Shown here: in pieces, positions 27,760-36,294 of the stretch
Layout of the letters: each line of letters begins with the position of its first letter
Numbering within the stretch: position 1 is the stretch's first letter
Origin: Pseudovibrio brasiliensis
Lineage (GTDB): Bacteria; Pseudomonadota; Alphaproteobacteria; Rhizobiales; Stappiaceae
Direction: 5' to 3'
Length of the DNA: 64,000 nt
Assembly (NCBI RefSeq): GCF_018282095.1
Contig: NZ_CP074126.1
Location: 3,824,341 to 3,888,340, forward strand
Notes under the pieces: generated by a model
Database searches by the model: none
What the model was told of the DNA's origin: nothing
Seen by the model: the letters and a program-made list of their open reading frames with translations, nothing else
Made by a program: the position numbers and the translations under genes

Positions 27760-28262
27760 AGAACCTCCTCTTGGAGTTTAATTTCACGCATTTCGATGGA
27801 TCCATTGGGACAGGCAACAAGGCAGGCACCGCAGCCGGTACAGGCTTCACTGTCCAAATCAGGAATTTGCTGGCCACCAAGGCCAAGATGAAACCGGATT
27901 GCCCTCATCTCACAAAAGTCTGCGCAGGCCCGGCACGCGATCTTTTGAAAAGAGAGGCAGTTGGAACCGATGGTAGCTTTCATCGCCCAGGGAGCCTCAT
28001 CAGTCTTGACCAACGCTCCCTCCTTGCAGGCGTCGACACATTCCTCACAAAACGTGCAGGATCCCATGCCGAAATCGACAACAGCCAATCTGCTCCGTTC
28101 AGAAATGAGAAGGATCTTTTCAGGGCACGCGGAAACACAATCGCCACAACCGGTGCAAGCATCCGAAAACTTATCTATGACAATACTGTAGGGTGGACAC
28201 GGCTTATCCTCCGCATACTTGGATATACCAAGAAAACGCCGCCTCTCCATCTGCGTCTGCAT
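27756..28262 (-). CDS. napF: NapF, ferredoxin-type nap accessory protein
   Basis: NapF is a cytoplasmic iron-sulfur protein thought to help NapA maturation. The 168-residue chain has four cysteine clusters: CTGCGDCVSACP, CTFCEECVDAC, CRACADFC with upstream cysteines, and CTGCGACLVACP. It is the first gene of the nap operon. The ATG at 28262 has only a weak ribosome binding site; an in-frame ATG at 28250 is an alternative. The FNR-type promoter lies directly upstream. Confidence 0.92.
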   Translation of the reverse strand: MQTQMERRRFLGISKYAEDKPCPPYSIVIDKFSDACTGCGDCVSACPEKILLISERSRLAVVDFGMGSCTFCEECVDACKEGALVKTDEAPWAMKATIGSNCLSFQKIACRACADFCEMRAIRFHLGLGGQQIPDLDSEACTGCGACLVACPNGSIEMREIKLQEEVL

Positions 28263-28287
28263 GATAGAATCAACTTCTCAACTGAAC

Positions 28288-28336
28288 TGAAAAAAATATA
28301 TCAGCGAGATTACTTTTGATTTTTGATTGCAATCAA
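28288..28336 (-). promoter_or_regulatory. FNR-dependent promoter of the nap operon
   Basis: TTGATTGCAATCAA (28323-28336) is a perfect FNR palindrome. TATATT (28295-28300) is a good -10 hexamer. With a start point near 28288 the box centre lies at -41.5, the standard class II activator position. The untranslated leader would be about 26 nt. This predicts anaerobic induction by an FNR/FnrL-type protein encoded elsewhere. Confidence 0.8.
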
Positions 28337-28722
28337 TTTGAAAGCTTGAGAAATACTATTATTGAAAACTCAAGATTTAAATTTAACTTGAGTTTACATC
28401 TCACATTTCCGTGATGATTTAGCTTTCGTCCATATTTCAAATTACATCAAACCAAACTAATTTAGAGAATTCTGATGTAGAGTCAGTGCGTTCCACTCAA
28501 TAAGACAAAATCAGCACTCAAATACCTTTGTTTTAAAGCTGAAATTTTGTACTGCTTCACTACAAAGCACTCTCCCGTGCAGAACAGCTATCCGAACCAC
28601 AAAAACTCTAAGTTTACAGTGGATTTCCGCGTATTTTTTCTTCCGTAAATCTACATGTTTTATGCAACTGATTTGCACTATCAGATACGGCCAAAACACG
28701 CTTAAAATCAGAGGGAAAATAC
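28337..28722. other. AT-rich gap between the porin gene and the nap promoter
   Basis: This stretch holds no supported gene. It must contain the 3' end of the porin transcript and any upstream nap regulatory sites (such as NarP/NarL-like sites, which I could not identify). No clear terminator hairpin follows the porin gene. Confidence 0.5.
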
Positions 28723-30003
28723 TTAGAAATCAACGGACATTTCGAGGCCAACAACCCACGCATCAGAGATGTTCGTCTGCCCGTTTGGGTTCACAACATA
28801 CTGGCCATCCACCGTCGTATAGAACCATTGATTAAACTGAAAACGATGGTTCAGTTCGAAAACAAGTTCGAAGGTCTGACCGGGCAGGTCTTCACTATAA
28901 ATGCCTAAGTAGAAAGCCCCTGCCGTGATGTCATTATCACGGTTGTCAAACAACCCTTTGTAGTAGGCACCACCGCTGACACCATAAGGGAAACTGTTAA
29001 TGCTCTGACGCGGGGCCAACGTGAAAACACCCCAGATGTTAAGTCCCTGATCCTCTTGCTCTTCGTACACCATTTGGTTGGCGATGAAGTAGAGCCCCCA
29101 GTTCCCCTCAATGATGTCATCTGGATCCACAAAACTGGTGTAATCGCTGGTATCATAGTACCCACCAAGCATGTAACGCCCGGGAAGATATGGGCCATTA
29201 CTTTCCTGCCCAACAAGCAACCCGCCTTCAGCAATAGCCAGCACGCCATCTTTGGGATTGAACTTAAAGTTCAGCCCTTGCGTATCATTGTCTTGAGCAT
29301 TCACATCAGCATTGTAAGCAGCAACAGAAAGATATAGGAACTCCTCCGGCTTAACCGTTCCTCGCACACCCCATTGACTGAAGGGCGGCGTTGTAAAAGA
29401 CGGCACGTTTTCAAGCATTTGAGCCGGGTTGCCGTTGACCGCCGTGTTCACATAAAGCGGGAATGCTTCACTGAAGGCAAAGTCAGTACCAGCGGACAAT
29501 CTGCCAAGCGCTATCTCAATCCGATCATTGGCCAATGTCTGCAGAAAATTCATCTGCGAAATGCCAAACACATCGCCAATGAAGATCTGCGCCACATCGA
29601 AGAAGTTATTGATGTCTTCACCAGAAAGATCACGCCCAAGACCTTGGTACAAACCCAAGCTGAAACTAGTCCCGTTCAATCCCAGCAATGTCTCAAGATC
29701 AAAATCGACACTGGCATCAAGCGCCCCTGCATAAGCCAAAGATTGCCGTTCACCGCCAACCGGATTTGCCATGATGTCATGCGTATAATTCAGCTCAGGA
29801 TCAATGCCCATGTTGTTGAGCTTTGTGCGATATCCGCCCCAGTCACCGGTTGCAGTTTCCCAGCTGTTCCAGTCCAATGGCCAACGGCCCGATTGAGCAA
29901 AAGTCTCTCCACCAAATCCGACGCAAAACCCAAAGCATGCTGCCGTCAGCCAGCAACACAACCTCAGTTCCTGCGAAAATGTACGGGCAGAAAACGCTCG
30001 CAA
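28723..30003 (-). CDS. OprB-family outer-membrane porin
   Basis: This 426-residue porin has a signal peptide (cleavage near FAQ at residues 35-37) and the OprB-type TGDWGGYRTKL entry motif. It then runs as alternating aromatic beta-strands to a C-terminal aromatic (MSVDF). OprB porins are usually carbohydrate-selective channels; the substrate here is unknown. No in-frame ATG or GTG exists before the signal peptide, so translation probably begins at the TTG at 30003, which follows GAGAGAGG. It stands alone between the nor operon terminator and the nap promoter, transcribed in the same direction. Confidence 0.83.
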   Translation of the reverse strand: MRAFSARTFSQELRLCCWLTAACFGFCVGFGGETFAQSGRWPLDWNSWETATGDWGGYRTKLNNMGIDPELNYTHDIMANPVGGERQSLAYAGALDASVDFDLETLLGLNGTSFSLGLYQGLGRDLSGEDINNFFDVAQIFIGDVFGISQMNFLQTLANDRIEIALGRLSAGTDFAFSEAFPLYVNTAVNGNPAQMLENVPSFTTPPFSQWGVRGTVKPEEFLYLSVAAYNADVNAQDNDTQGLNFKFNPKDGVLAIAEGGLLVGQESNGPYLPGRYMLGGYYDTSDYTSFVDPDDIIEGNWGLYFIANQMVYEEQEDQGLNIWGVFTLAPRQSINSFPYGVSGGAYYKGLFDNRDNDITAGAFYLGIYSEDLPGQTFELVFELNHRFQFNQWFYTTVDGQYVVNPNGQTNISDAWVVGLEMSVDF

Positions 30004-30142
30004 CTGCTGCCTCTCTCAATCAGAAGTCCAGGCCAGAAGGAACGCAAAACAACTCCAGCAAATCAGCACTATGCTTGCACAATAATCAGCGGTCCTGAAT
30101 TGACAGAATTATCAATCAGATCAACGCAGTGACCACTTCTCA

Positions 30143-30173
30143 CAAAAAAAGCGCGACCTGAAGAGGCCGCGCT
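30143..30173 (-). terminator. Rho-independent terminator of the nor operon
   Basis: On the minus strand a 10-bp stem (agcgcg, one G-U pair, then cct/agg) closes on the loop cttc. It is followed by seven to eight T residues. It is about 28 bp past the last small gene of the nor operon. This is the strongest terminator in the window. Confidence 0.92.
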
Positions 30174-30201
30174 GAGATTCAACCTTCACTGGACGGTTCG
30201 A

Positions 30202-30450
30202 TCAGTCCAGCAATCCGTCCGATTTATCCATCAGGTATCGGATATGCTTCGCGAAGGGATATGCAAATGGATAGCCGAACACAACTCCTCCAGCCATCGC
30301 GAGATAGGGCGACATTACCGGCAGCCCAACCCATGAAAAGATCAGCGACAAAAAGAAGAGGTTGATGCCAACTGCTCCAATACCCAGCGGGTAAAGATAG
30401 AGCGCCAGCCTTCTTACGCTGATGCGATTGCGGAGTTCGTCTTCAGTCAT
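30202..30450 (-). CDS. Small two-helix membrane protein of the nor operon
   Basis: This 82-residue protein has a basic cytoplasmic N-terminus and two hydrophobic helices (about 19-40 and 46-66), then a charged tail. I cannot assign a named family; small membrane proteins of this kind (NorE/NorF/NnrT-like) often trail nor operons. Its ATG overlaps the preceding small gene (ATGA), so it is part of the operon. A role in assembly of the nitric oxide reductase is a guess from position. Confidence 0.7.
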   Translation of the reverse strand: MTEDELRNRISVRRLALYLYPLGIGAVGINLFFLSLIFSWVGLPVMSPYLAMAGGVVFGYPFAYPFAKHIRYLMDKSDGLLD

Positions 30451-30638
30451 CTGCCTTTAACGACCCTGTGAACGATGTAAAGTGAAACAACAAGCATAAC
30501 TGTTGCCAGCAAAAACCAGAGTTCAGCAGTCGCACTTTGCGGCTGAGGCACAGGGCGCTGATACCCGGAAACCGCCGACATTGCGGACAAAGGCAGCAGA
30601 CCCGCCATAAAGCCCATAACCATATAGAAAAGCTTCAT
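30447..30638 (-). CDS. Very small membrane protein of the nor operon
   Basis: This is a 63-residue protein with two hydrophobic segments (about 4-22, which may be a signal peptide, and 40-58) joined by a Pro/Gln-rich linker. It starts 3 nt after the norD stop codon and overlaps the next gene by 4 nt. Its size and place fit NorF-like accessory proteins, but there is no diagnostic motif. Confidence 0.65.
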   Translation of the reverse strand: MKLFYMVMGFMAGLLPLSAMSAVSGYQRPVPQPQSATAELWFLLATVMLVVSLYIVHRVVKGR

Positions 30639-30641
30639 AAT

Positions 30642-32594
30642 CTAATACTCCCTTGTCAGGCTTCTGTAGATATCAGGTAGCGCGCGAGTAAGACGCTCCG
30701 GATTTGGGAACAATGTGTAACCACCCTTGCCGAAGATCCGGGCAAACCAATCCTGCCCATCCTCATCAACAATCACACCATGAACGGCCATGCCTTGGCG
30801 ACGCGCTTCACGAACAGCCATGTGGCTGTCTTCAATGCCGTGAATGCCCTCATAGTGATCCAGGTCGTTTGGCTTTCCGTCTGTTAGTACAAGCAAAAGC
30901 TTCCGCTGTGTTTGCTGCAAGGCAAGCTGGGCGGTTGTATGCCGGATCGCAGCACCCAGACGGGTGTAATAACAAGGCTTGAGACCACCAATCTTCGCAA
31001 TCACCTCGTCAGTCATCGGCTCATCGAAGCCTTTGGCTTTGTTCATGAAAACGCGGTCTCGTTTCAAGGACGAAAAGCCCCAGACACCAAGATGATCACC
31101 ACTTGCATCAATACCGCCAGACAATGCAGCCAGAGCAGCCCCAGCAATTTCGATCACGCTGGAATCGCCAACCGCACTCTCAGTCGAGCGGGATGTATCA
31201 AGCAACATAGCAACAGAAAGATCACGCTCAACAGCACGGGCATCCTGGAAGATCCGATCAGACGCATAACCGGATGCCTTCAGATCAACTTGCGCTGTAA
31301 CCAACGCATCCAGATCCAGCTCAGAACCTTCCGCCTGACGCATCTGCATGATCCGCTTCGGACGCAAAGCTTCAAACTGGCGTTTCACCTGCCGGATACG
31401 GCGTCTGTGATAGGCATCTGTCAGCAACACGCTCTCGTAATCAGGCTCGGCGTCTTTCTCAAGAACGCGGCAGTGATCTTCCAAAAGCTTGCGCTGGCGG
31501 TGATCCCATTCAGGATAAGTGTATTTGTCGGAAAGGCGTTCGTGGTCCGCATCTTCCGGAGACAAATCCAGATGCAAACGCAAACGCGTCGCGGCTTTCC
31601 GCTGATTTTTGGAAAGGCTGATGTAGTCCTGATCATCAGCTGCTTTCTGCGCATTTTCCTCTTCATCATCGTCAGTACTACGATTAAGGTTCATGCTTTC
31701 TACCCAGGAGAGGATCGCCTCAAACCGGTGCAGAATAAAACTGTCTTTTCGATCCGCCTGCTCACGCTTCTCGCGCTTCGCTTTACGTTTCGATGTCGCA
31801 TTGGCCCCTTGCGGCGTTGGCGGAGCCTGCTCATCCGAGCGCTCTTCACCCCGTTCACCGTTGACCAACTCACTGGAAACCCAGATCGGCACAGGCGCAA
31901 AAGTGCAATATCCACGTGGAGCCTGCAGCTTCCAACGCTCATCGACACATTCCATCGCCTTGCGAATAGTTGCACTTGTGCTGGTCACCGCACGCGGTCC
32001 ACCAAGCAATTCCAGAACAATAGCTTCAACCGCAGCTTCCCATTCAGGAAGACTTGGACGCTTGCGAGTTTGCAACAAAAACTCGCAGGATTCACGGAAG
32101 AACTTCTGCAGGCCGCTGCACTTTTCCCAAACACGCTCAATAGCTTGCTTGGCCAAAGCCAACGCCTGAACATCCGCCTGCAAAGGATCTTCCGGCATTT
32201 TCTGAACATCACAGTTGGCTGCAAAAGCAGCAAGCCAGATGTAATGCGCGCGGTTCATTTCCGCACTTGGGAAAACACCGAGAACCGGCGGAAGTCTTAA
32301 ACGCTCACCATCAAACTCGGAGAGAAAAATAGTCTCAGCCGCGTTACCCAGTTTGCGTTTAACGGGCATACGGTAGGTTGAAGCGGTCGCCGGAGCTTGA
32401 CTGATCTCGACTTTCGCTTCACCACCTAACCCGCGAAACACCACTTGCACGGAGGTACGAAGCTTAGCCAGCTCGACCTCCATATCTTCGTAGTGCACTG
32501 GAGCACCCAGGCTTGAAGCATAATCATGCCACAGATTACCTACGGCTTCTTCAGGCTCTAAAAACTCCAGTATTTGCTCTTTCATCAGGCTCAC
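30642..32594 (-). CDS. norD: NorD, VWA-domain nitric oxide reductase activator
   Basis: NorD works with the MoxR-type ATPase NorQ to activate the NorCB complex, probably by inserting the non-heme iron. The 650-residue protein has a charged, low-complexity middle (about 245-330, with runs of Glu/Asp). A C-terminal von Willebrand A domain has the metal-binding DTSRS motif near residue 467 and a later TDGKPND. The GTG start at 32594 overlaps the norQ stop (GTGA); an ATG 9 nt further, after GGTGAG, is equally possible. Confidence 0.92.
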   Translation of the reverse strand: MSLMKEQILEFLEPEEAVGNLWHDYASSLGAPVHYEDMEVELAKLRTSVQVVFRGLGGEAKVEISQAPATASTYRMPVKRKLGNAAETIFLSEFDGERLRLPPVLGVFPSAEMNRAHYIWLAAFAANCDVQKMPEDPLQADVQALALAKQAIERVWEKCSGLQKFFRESCEFLLQTRKRPSLPEWEAAVEAIVLELLGGPRAVTSTSATIRKAMECVDERWKLQAPRGYCTFAPVPIWVSSELVNGERGEERSDEQAPPTPQGANATSKRKAKREKREQADRKDSFILHRFEAILSWVESMNLNRSTDDDEEENAQKAADDQDYISLSKNQRKAATRLRLHLDLSPEDADHERLSDKYTYPEWDHRQRKLLEDHCRVLEKDAEPDYESVLLTDAYHRRRIRQVKRQFEALRPKRIMQMRQAEGSELDLDALVTAQVDLKASGYASDRIFQDARAVERDLSVAMLLDTSRSTESAVGDSSVIEIAGAALAALSGGIDASGDHLGVWGFSSLKRDRVFMNKAKGFDEPMTDEVIAKIGGLKPCYYTRLGAAIRHTTAQLALQQTQRKLLLVLTDGKPNDLDHYEGIHGIEDSHMAVREARRQGMAVHGVIVDEDGQDWFARIFGKGGYTLFPNPERLTRALPDIYRSLTREY

Positions 32595-33388
32595 CCGTAA
32601 ACAACTGCGATCAAATCACGAAGCGCAACCTGAACATCAGGTTCATCACTCAGCGGTTCAACAACAGAGTATTGCAGTGCTTTGTCGACTGGCATACCAC
32701 CAGCAATCAGGGATGCTGCATAGATCAGCAAGCGGGTTGAAACACCCTCTTCCAGATCCAGGCTGGAAAGACCACGGATATGGCCGGCAAGACGAACCAG
32801 GTTCTTGGTACGCTCAACATCAAGTCCGCTTTCTTTAGCAACAACCTGAATTTCAGTTTCCGCATCAGGGAAATCGAAGGTGGTTGAGAGGAAGCGCTGC
32901 CGTGTGGAAGGCTTCATCTGCTTCAGAACGTTCTGATAGCCGGGGTTATAGCTGGCAACGAGCATAAAGTTCGGAGGAGCTTGCAGCTCTTCGCCAGTTC
33001 TCTCAATGATGAGACGACGACGGTTATCGGTCAGCGGGTGCAGAACAACCGCAACGTCTTTCCGTGCTTCGATCACTTCATCAAGATAGCAGATCGCACC
33101 TTCACGAACAGCGCGGGTCAGCGGGCCATCAACCCACTCAGTCACGCCGCCTTTAAGCAGGTAACGACCAATCAGGTCTGCTGCGGAAAGATCATCGTGG
33201 CAAGCCACGGTGTAGATCGGACGACCCAGCTTCGCGGCCATGTGTTCCACGAAGCGGGTTTTGCCGCAGCCCGTCGGCCCCTTCAAAAGAAGGGGCAGAC
33301 CTTTGTTAAAAGCCGTTTCAAATAATGCACATTCATCGGCGATTGGCTGATAATAGGGCACATCAAAAACGTGGTTCTGTACAGTCAT
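32591..33388 (-). CDS. norQ: NorQ, MoxR-type AAA+ ATPase
   Basis: NorQ is the 265-residue ATPase partner of NorD. Walker A is GPTGCGKT at residues 37-44. Walker B is AICYLDEV, followed by the sensor-1-type region VASYNPGYQ and the arginine-finger region RQRFLS. Length and motifs match the NirQ/NorQ/CbbQ branch of MoxR ATPases. It overlaps norB by one nucleotide (TAATG). Confidence 0.95.
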   Translation of the reverse strand: MTVQNHVFDVPYYQPIADECALFETAFNKGLPLLLKGPTGCGKTRFVEHMAAKLGRPIYTVACHDDLSAADLIGRYLLKGGVTEWVDGPLTRAVREGAICYLDEVIEARKDVAVVLHPLTDNRRRLIIERTGEELQAPPNFMLVASYNPGYQNVLKQMKPSTRQRFLSTTFDFPDAETEIQVVAKESGLDVERTKNLVRLAGHIRGLSSLDLEEGVSTRLLIYAASLIAGGMPVDKALQYSVVEPLSDEPDVQVALRDLIAVVYG

Positions 33389-34773
33389 TAACGACCACCT
33401 TCCAGAACTGCTTGGGCTTCAGGGTTGCTTCCGGTTACTGGTTTGGAACCAGATGTCTCAGTGAACAGTTCCTTGCGTGGTACGAGCACGGAATAGATGA
33501 ACAGGATTGCACCGAGTACAACAGCTGCACCAGCACCGAAGCGCATGATGTAGAACACTGTCAGCTGATCCTGAACGGTCATGAAGTCTTCACCAACAAC
33601 ACGCTGCATGTGTGTCTGGATGGTACCAGCAAATGTCAGCACGAAGGTCATGAAGGACATACCACCGGTCATGAGCCAGAAGCTGCCCATGTTGAGAACC
33701 TGGTTGTATGGGTTACGACCCTTCAGCATTGGCATTGCGTAGGTGAATACTGCAAGGTTCAGAGCAACGTATGCGCCGAAGAAGGCAAGGTGACCATGCG
33801 CTGCAGTGATCTGAGTACCGTGTGAGTAGAAGTTCACACCGTGCAGAGTATGCAGGAAGCCCCATACGCCAGCGCCGAAGAACGCGACAGTTGCGGAACC
33901 GAGAGACCACAGCAGAGCTGCTTTGTTTGGATGGTTCTTACGACCTTTCCAGACCATGACGAAGGAGAAGGTCATCATCAGGAAGAATGGAATAACTTCC
34001 AGAGTTGAGAAGATGGAACCAATCCACTGCCAGTAGCCAGGCAAGCCAATCCAGTAGTAGTGGTGACCTGTGCCAAGAATACCGGAGAACAGAGCGGTTG
34101 CTACGATGATGTAGAGCCACTTCTCGATAACTTCGCGGTCAACACCGGTGAGTTTCAGCATCAGGAAGCCAAGGATGGAAGCCATCACGAGTTCCCAGGT
34201 ACCTTCCACCCAAAGGTGAACAACATACCACCAGTACATTTTGTCCAGGCTGAGGTTTGCAGGGTTGTAGAATGCAAACAGCCACAGCAGGGAAAGCGCC
34301 CACAGACCGATCACCAGGATGTTGGTGATTGCAGTCTTACGACCTTTCAGCACAGTCATGGAGATGTTGAACAGGAAGATCAGTGCAGCAACAAGAATGC
34401 CGACTTTAACCCAGAGCGGCTGCTCAAGGAACTCGCGACCTTCGTGAATGCCGAAGATATAGCTGACAACAGCACCCAGAGTACCAACAACCAGAATAAG
34501 CAACTGGATGTAAGCGAGCTTCACGGAATGGATTTCCCGCTCACTCTCTTCAGGAATGATGAAGTAAGCAGCACCGAAGAAGCCGAGCAGAAGCCAGACG
34601 ACCAGCGCGTTGGTGTGCAACATGCGAACGATGTTGAACGGCAGCAACTCCGAAAGGAAGTTAGGAGAAACGTAAATCCAGCCGCCGATCAAACCGACGA
34701 GAACCTGGATTGCAAATAGTCCAAGCGCAGCTACGAAGTAAGCATACGCAACTTTTTGAGAACTGTATTTCAT
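33388..34773 (-). CDS. norB: NorB, nitric oxide reductase catalytic subunit
   Basis: NorB is a heme-copper-oxidase-superfamily protein of 461 residues and about 12 transmembrane helices. It holds heme b, heme b3 and non-heme iron and reduces two NO to N2O. The metal-site HLWVEGTWE stretch (His plus Glu ligands) and the GTGHHYYW histidine pair are present. It is the short form without the N-terminal quinol-oxidase extension of qNor, so it needs NorC, encoded 11 nt upstream. Confidence 0.96.
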   Translation of the reverse strand: MKYSSQKVAYAYFVAALGLFAIQVLVGLIGGWIYVSPNFLSELLPFNIVRMLHTNALVVWLLLGFFGAAYFIIPEESEREIHSVKLAYIQLLILVVGTLGAVVSYIFGIHEGREFLEQPLWVKVGILVAALIFLFNISMTVLKGRKTAITNILVIGLWALSLLWLFAFYNPANLSLDKMYWWYVVHLWVEGTWELVMASILGFLMLKLTGVDREVIEKWLYIIVATALFSGILGTGHHYYWIGLPGYWQWIGSIFSTLEVIPFFLMMTFSFVMVWKGRKNHPNKAALLWSLGSATVAFFGAGVWGFLHTLHGVNFYSHGTQITAAHGHLAFFGAYVALNLAVFTYAMPMLKGRNPYNQVLNMGSFWLMTGGMSFMTFVLTFAGTIQTHMQRVVGEDFMTVQDQLTVFYIMRFGAGAAVVLGAILFIYSVLVPRKELFTETSGSKPVTGSNPEAQAVLEGGR

Positions 34774-34784
34774 AATACCACCCC

Positions 34785-35237
34785 TTAACCAGCGTCGTTC
34801 GGTGGCCAGTCTTGCGTGTTGGTCTTGTCAGCCCAACGCAAGAATTCTGAGAGGCCGCGGACTTCTTCTTCTGTCAGCTTGAAGTATGGCATCTGACGAC
34901 GCCCTTCGATGCCGCTAGGTTGAGATTCCATCCATGAGCCAAGAGTTTCAGCAGCATCATCTGGATCATCCAGAACACCCCAACGTGTCATCACGTTGCC
35001 GACTTCTGGTGCAAAGTAAGCACCTTCACCATGCAGTGTGTGACAGTTGATGCAGGAATGCTTTTCCCAAACATGCTTACCAAGGACGACTTCGTCCGTA
35101 AGCGGAGCCTTAGCAGTCGATTCATTCACGACGTAAAGGTGGCTGTCGATTGAGAGCACGGCAAATATGCCTATGAAGAATAAGGATCCCCCATAAAAAA
35201 TATTTCGTGCCCGCGATTTTGTAAGGAATTCTGACAT
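34785..35237 (-). CDS. norC: NorC, cytochrome c subunit of nitric oxide reductase
   Basis: This is a 150-residue membrane-anchored monoheme cytochrome c. One transmembrane helix (about 13-31) precedes the heme site CINCH at residues 62-66. It relays electrons from periplasmic cytochromes to NorB. AGGA lies 8 nt before the ATG. It is the first gene of norCBQD and carries its own NnrR-type promoter. Confidence 0.96.
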   Translation of the reverse strand: MSEFLTKSRARNIFYGGSLFFIGIFAVLSIDSHLYVVNESTAKAPLTDEVVLGKHVWEKHSCINCHTLHGEGAYFAPEVGNVMTRWGVLDDPDDAAETLGSWMESQPSGIEGRRQMPYFKLTEEEVRGLSEFLRWADKTNTQDWPPNDAG

Positions 35238-35263
35238 CTACGGAATCCTATCGTGGTTACGGT

Positions 35264-35312
35264 CCCGAAGATGATAAAATTGACGCCAGTGGCGAAGTTT
35301 GTGCTAGAACAA
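35264..35312 (-). promoter_or_regulatory. NnrR-type promoter of the nor operon
   Basis: TTGTTCTAGCACAA (35299-35312) has the 5-4-5 spacing of the Crp/Fnr family, with the TTGTT/CACAA half-sites typical of nitric-oxide regulators rather than FNR. TATCAT (35271-35276) is a good -10 hexamer. A start near 35264 puts the box centre at -41.5, the same geometry as the nap promoter. The adjacent Crp/Fnr gene is the obvious activator. Confidence 0.7.
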
Positions 35313-35318
35313 CCTATT

Positions 35319-35330
35319 CGGTAATTACCG
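35319..35330. promoter_or_regulatory. 12-bp perfect palindrome upstream of the NnrR box
   Basis: CGGTAATTACCG is self-complementary and centred about 60 bp upstream of the inferred norC start point, between the regulator gene and the NnrR-type box. It may be a site for a second regulator; its family is not recognised. Confidence 0.35.
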
Positions 35331-35426
35331 GATATGTAAGAAATAATTCAAATAAAACAATGAGATACAAAATCGAGAATACTGGTACTTATGCCTAGTA
35401 CCACACGCGTAAGTACCCCACTTGGC

Positions 35427-36164
35427 TTAGGAGTCGCCCATAGGGTCCAAATCAGCCAGAGTCTTCAGCTTGCCGAGGTCTGTCACAACAACCTTTTTAC
35501 GGCCGCTGGTCACAATTCCCTGCTTCTCCCAAGCACTTAGCAAACGACTCACGGTGTAGAGAGTTGTGCCTGTCATCTCGGAGATATTCTGGCGGGTAAG
35601 CGGAAAATCAATTTCCATGCCCTCTTCCGTGTCACGATGGCTTTGAATAGCCAGACGCAGAAGCGCACGTGCAACACGCTGCTCAACCTGCTGGGTCGCC
35701 AGTTCCAGAATGTGGTTGTTGGCCTCTGAGATGCGCTCACCGACTGTTTTGTAGGTCTCCGTAGCAAAGCCATCATACTTCGCCACAAATGTCTGCCAGA
35801 GGTTTGTAGGCCAGAACAGCACAAGACAGTCATCAATCGCGACAGCACTTGCTGGATAAGTCGTACGCCCGATTGCAGGCGCGATGCCCATCAGTTCGCC
35901 ACTGACGATGTGGCGGGCAATTACCTGATCACCAGCAGCCGTGGTGCGAATAACCCGCACATGGCCATCGAGAAGCAGAAAGAACCGCTCTGCTGGCTCA
36001 TGCTCTTCAAAGATAGCTTGACCCGCACTGAAACGCTTTGGCGTTGCTGCGTCCAAAATCTCTCTAATATCAACGCGTTCCAGCTTTCGAAACGGAGGAA
36101 TATGCGAAATAAGATTTTCGTCAAGACTTCTCAAAGAAGACACCGTAGATAAATTAGAGAACAC
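35427..36164 (-). CDS. nnrR: Crp/Fnr-family nitric-oxide-responsive regulator (NnrR/NNR-like)
   Basis: The 245-residue protein has a cyclic-nucleotide-binding fold (about 25-140), a dimer helix and a winged helix-turn-helix. The recognition helix reads TLYTVSR (201-207). The conserved Ser-Arg of FNR is kept, but the FNR glutamate is Tyr203, as expected for the NNR/DNR branch with altered half-site preference. The N-terminal cysteines for an Fe-S cluster are absent, so it is not an oxygen-sensing FNR; NO sensing through heme is the usual view of this group. It lies upstream of norC on the same strand. The start is a GTG at 36164 with a poor ribosome binding site and may be wrong by several codons. 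Confidence 0.85.
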   Translation of the reverse strand: MFSNLSTVSSLRSLDENLISHIPPFRKLERVDIREILDAATPKRFSAGQAIFEEHEPAERFFLLLDGHVRVIRTTAAGDQVIARHIVSGELMGIAPAIGRTTYPASAVAIDDCLVLFWPTNLWQTFVAKYDGFATETYKTVGERISEANNHILELATQQVEQRVARALLRLAIQSHRDTEEGMEIDFPLTRQNISEMTGTTLYTVSRLLSAWEKQGIVTSGRKKVVVTDLGKLKTLADLDPMGDS

Positions 36165-36294
36165 CCAAGCTAATCTGCGAGTGTTTCAGCTCATGTACTC
36201 GTAGGATTAAGCGGCTTGTTTATAGCAGAAAACATTAAGAAATTCACAGTGAACTCATTGGCGTAGTCTATTTTCTGCACATGAGTTCCAACTA

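Noticed and set aside
28511-28699. 62-codon minus-strand frame between the porin and nap genes
   Set aside because: It is AT-rich, has no ribosome binding site, and its translated sequence shows no motif or sensible composition.
30912-32300. Long plus-strand frame (462 codons) opposite norD
   Set aside because: It is antisense to a well-supported gene with no domain or ribosome binding site.
35280-35296. TTGACGCCAGTGGCGAA as the nor regulatory box
   Set aside because: It is an imperfect palindrome without 5-4-5 spacing; the neighbouring TTGTTCTAGCACAA fits the spacing and the -10 position far better.
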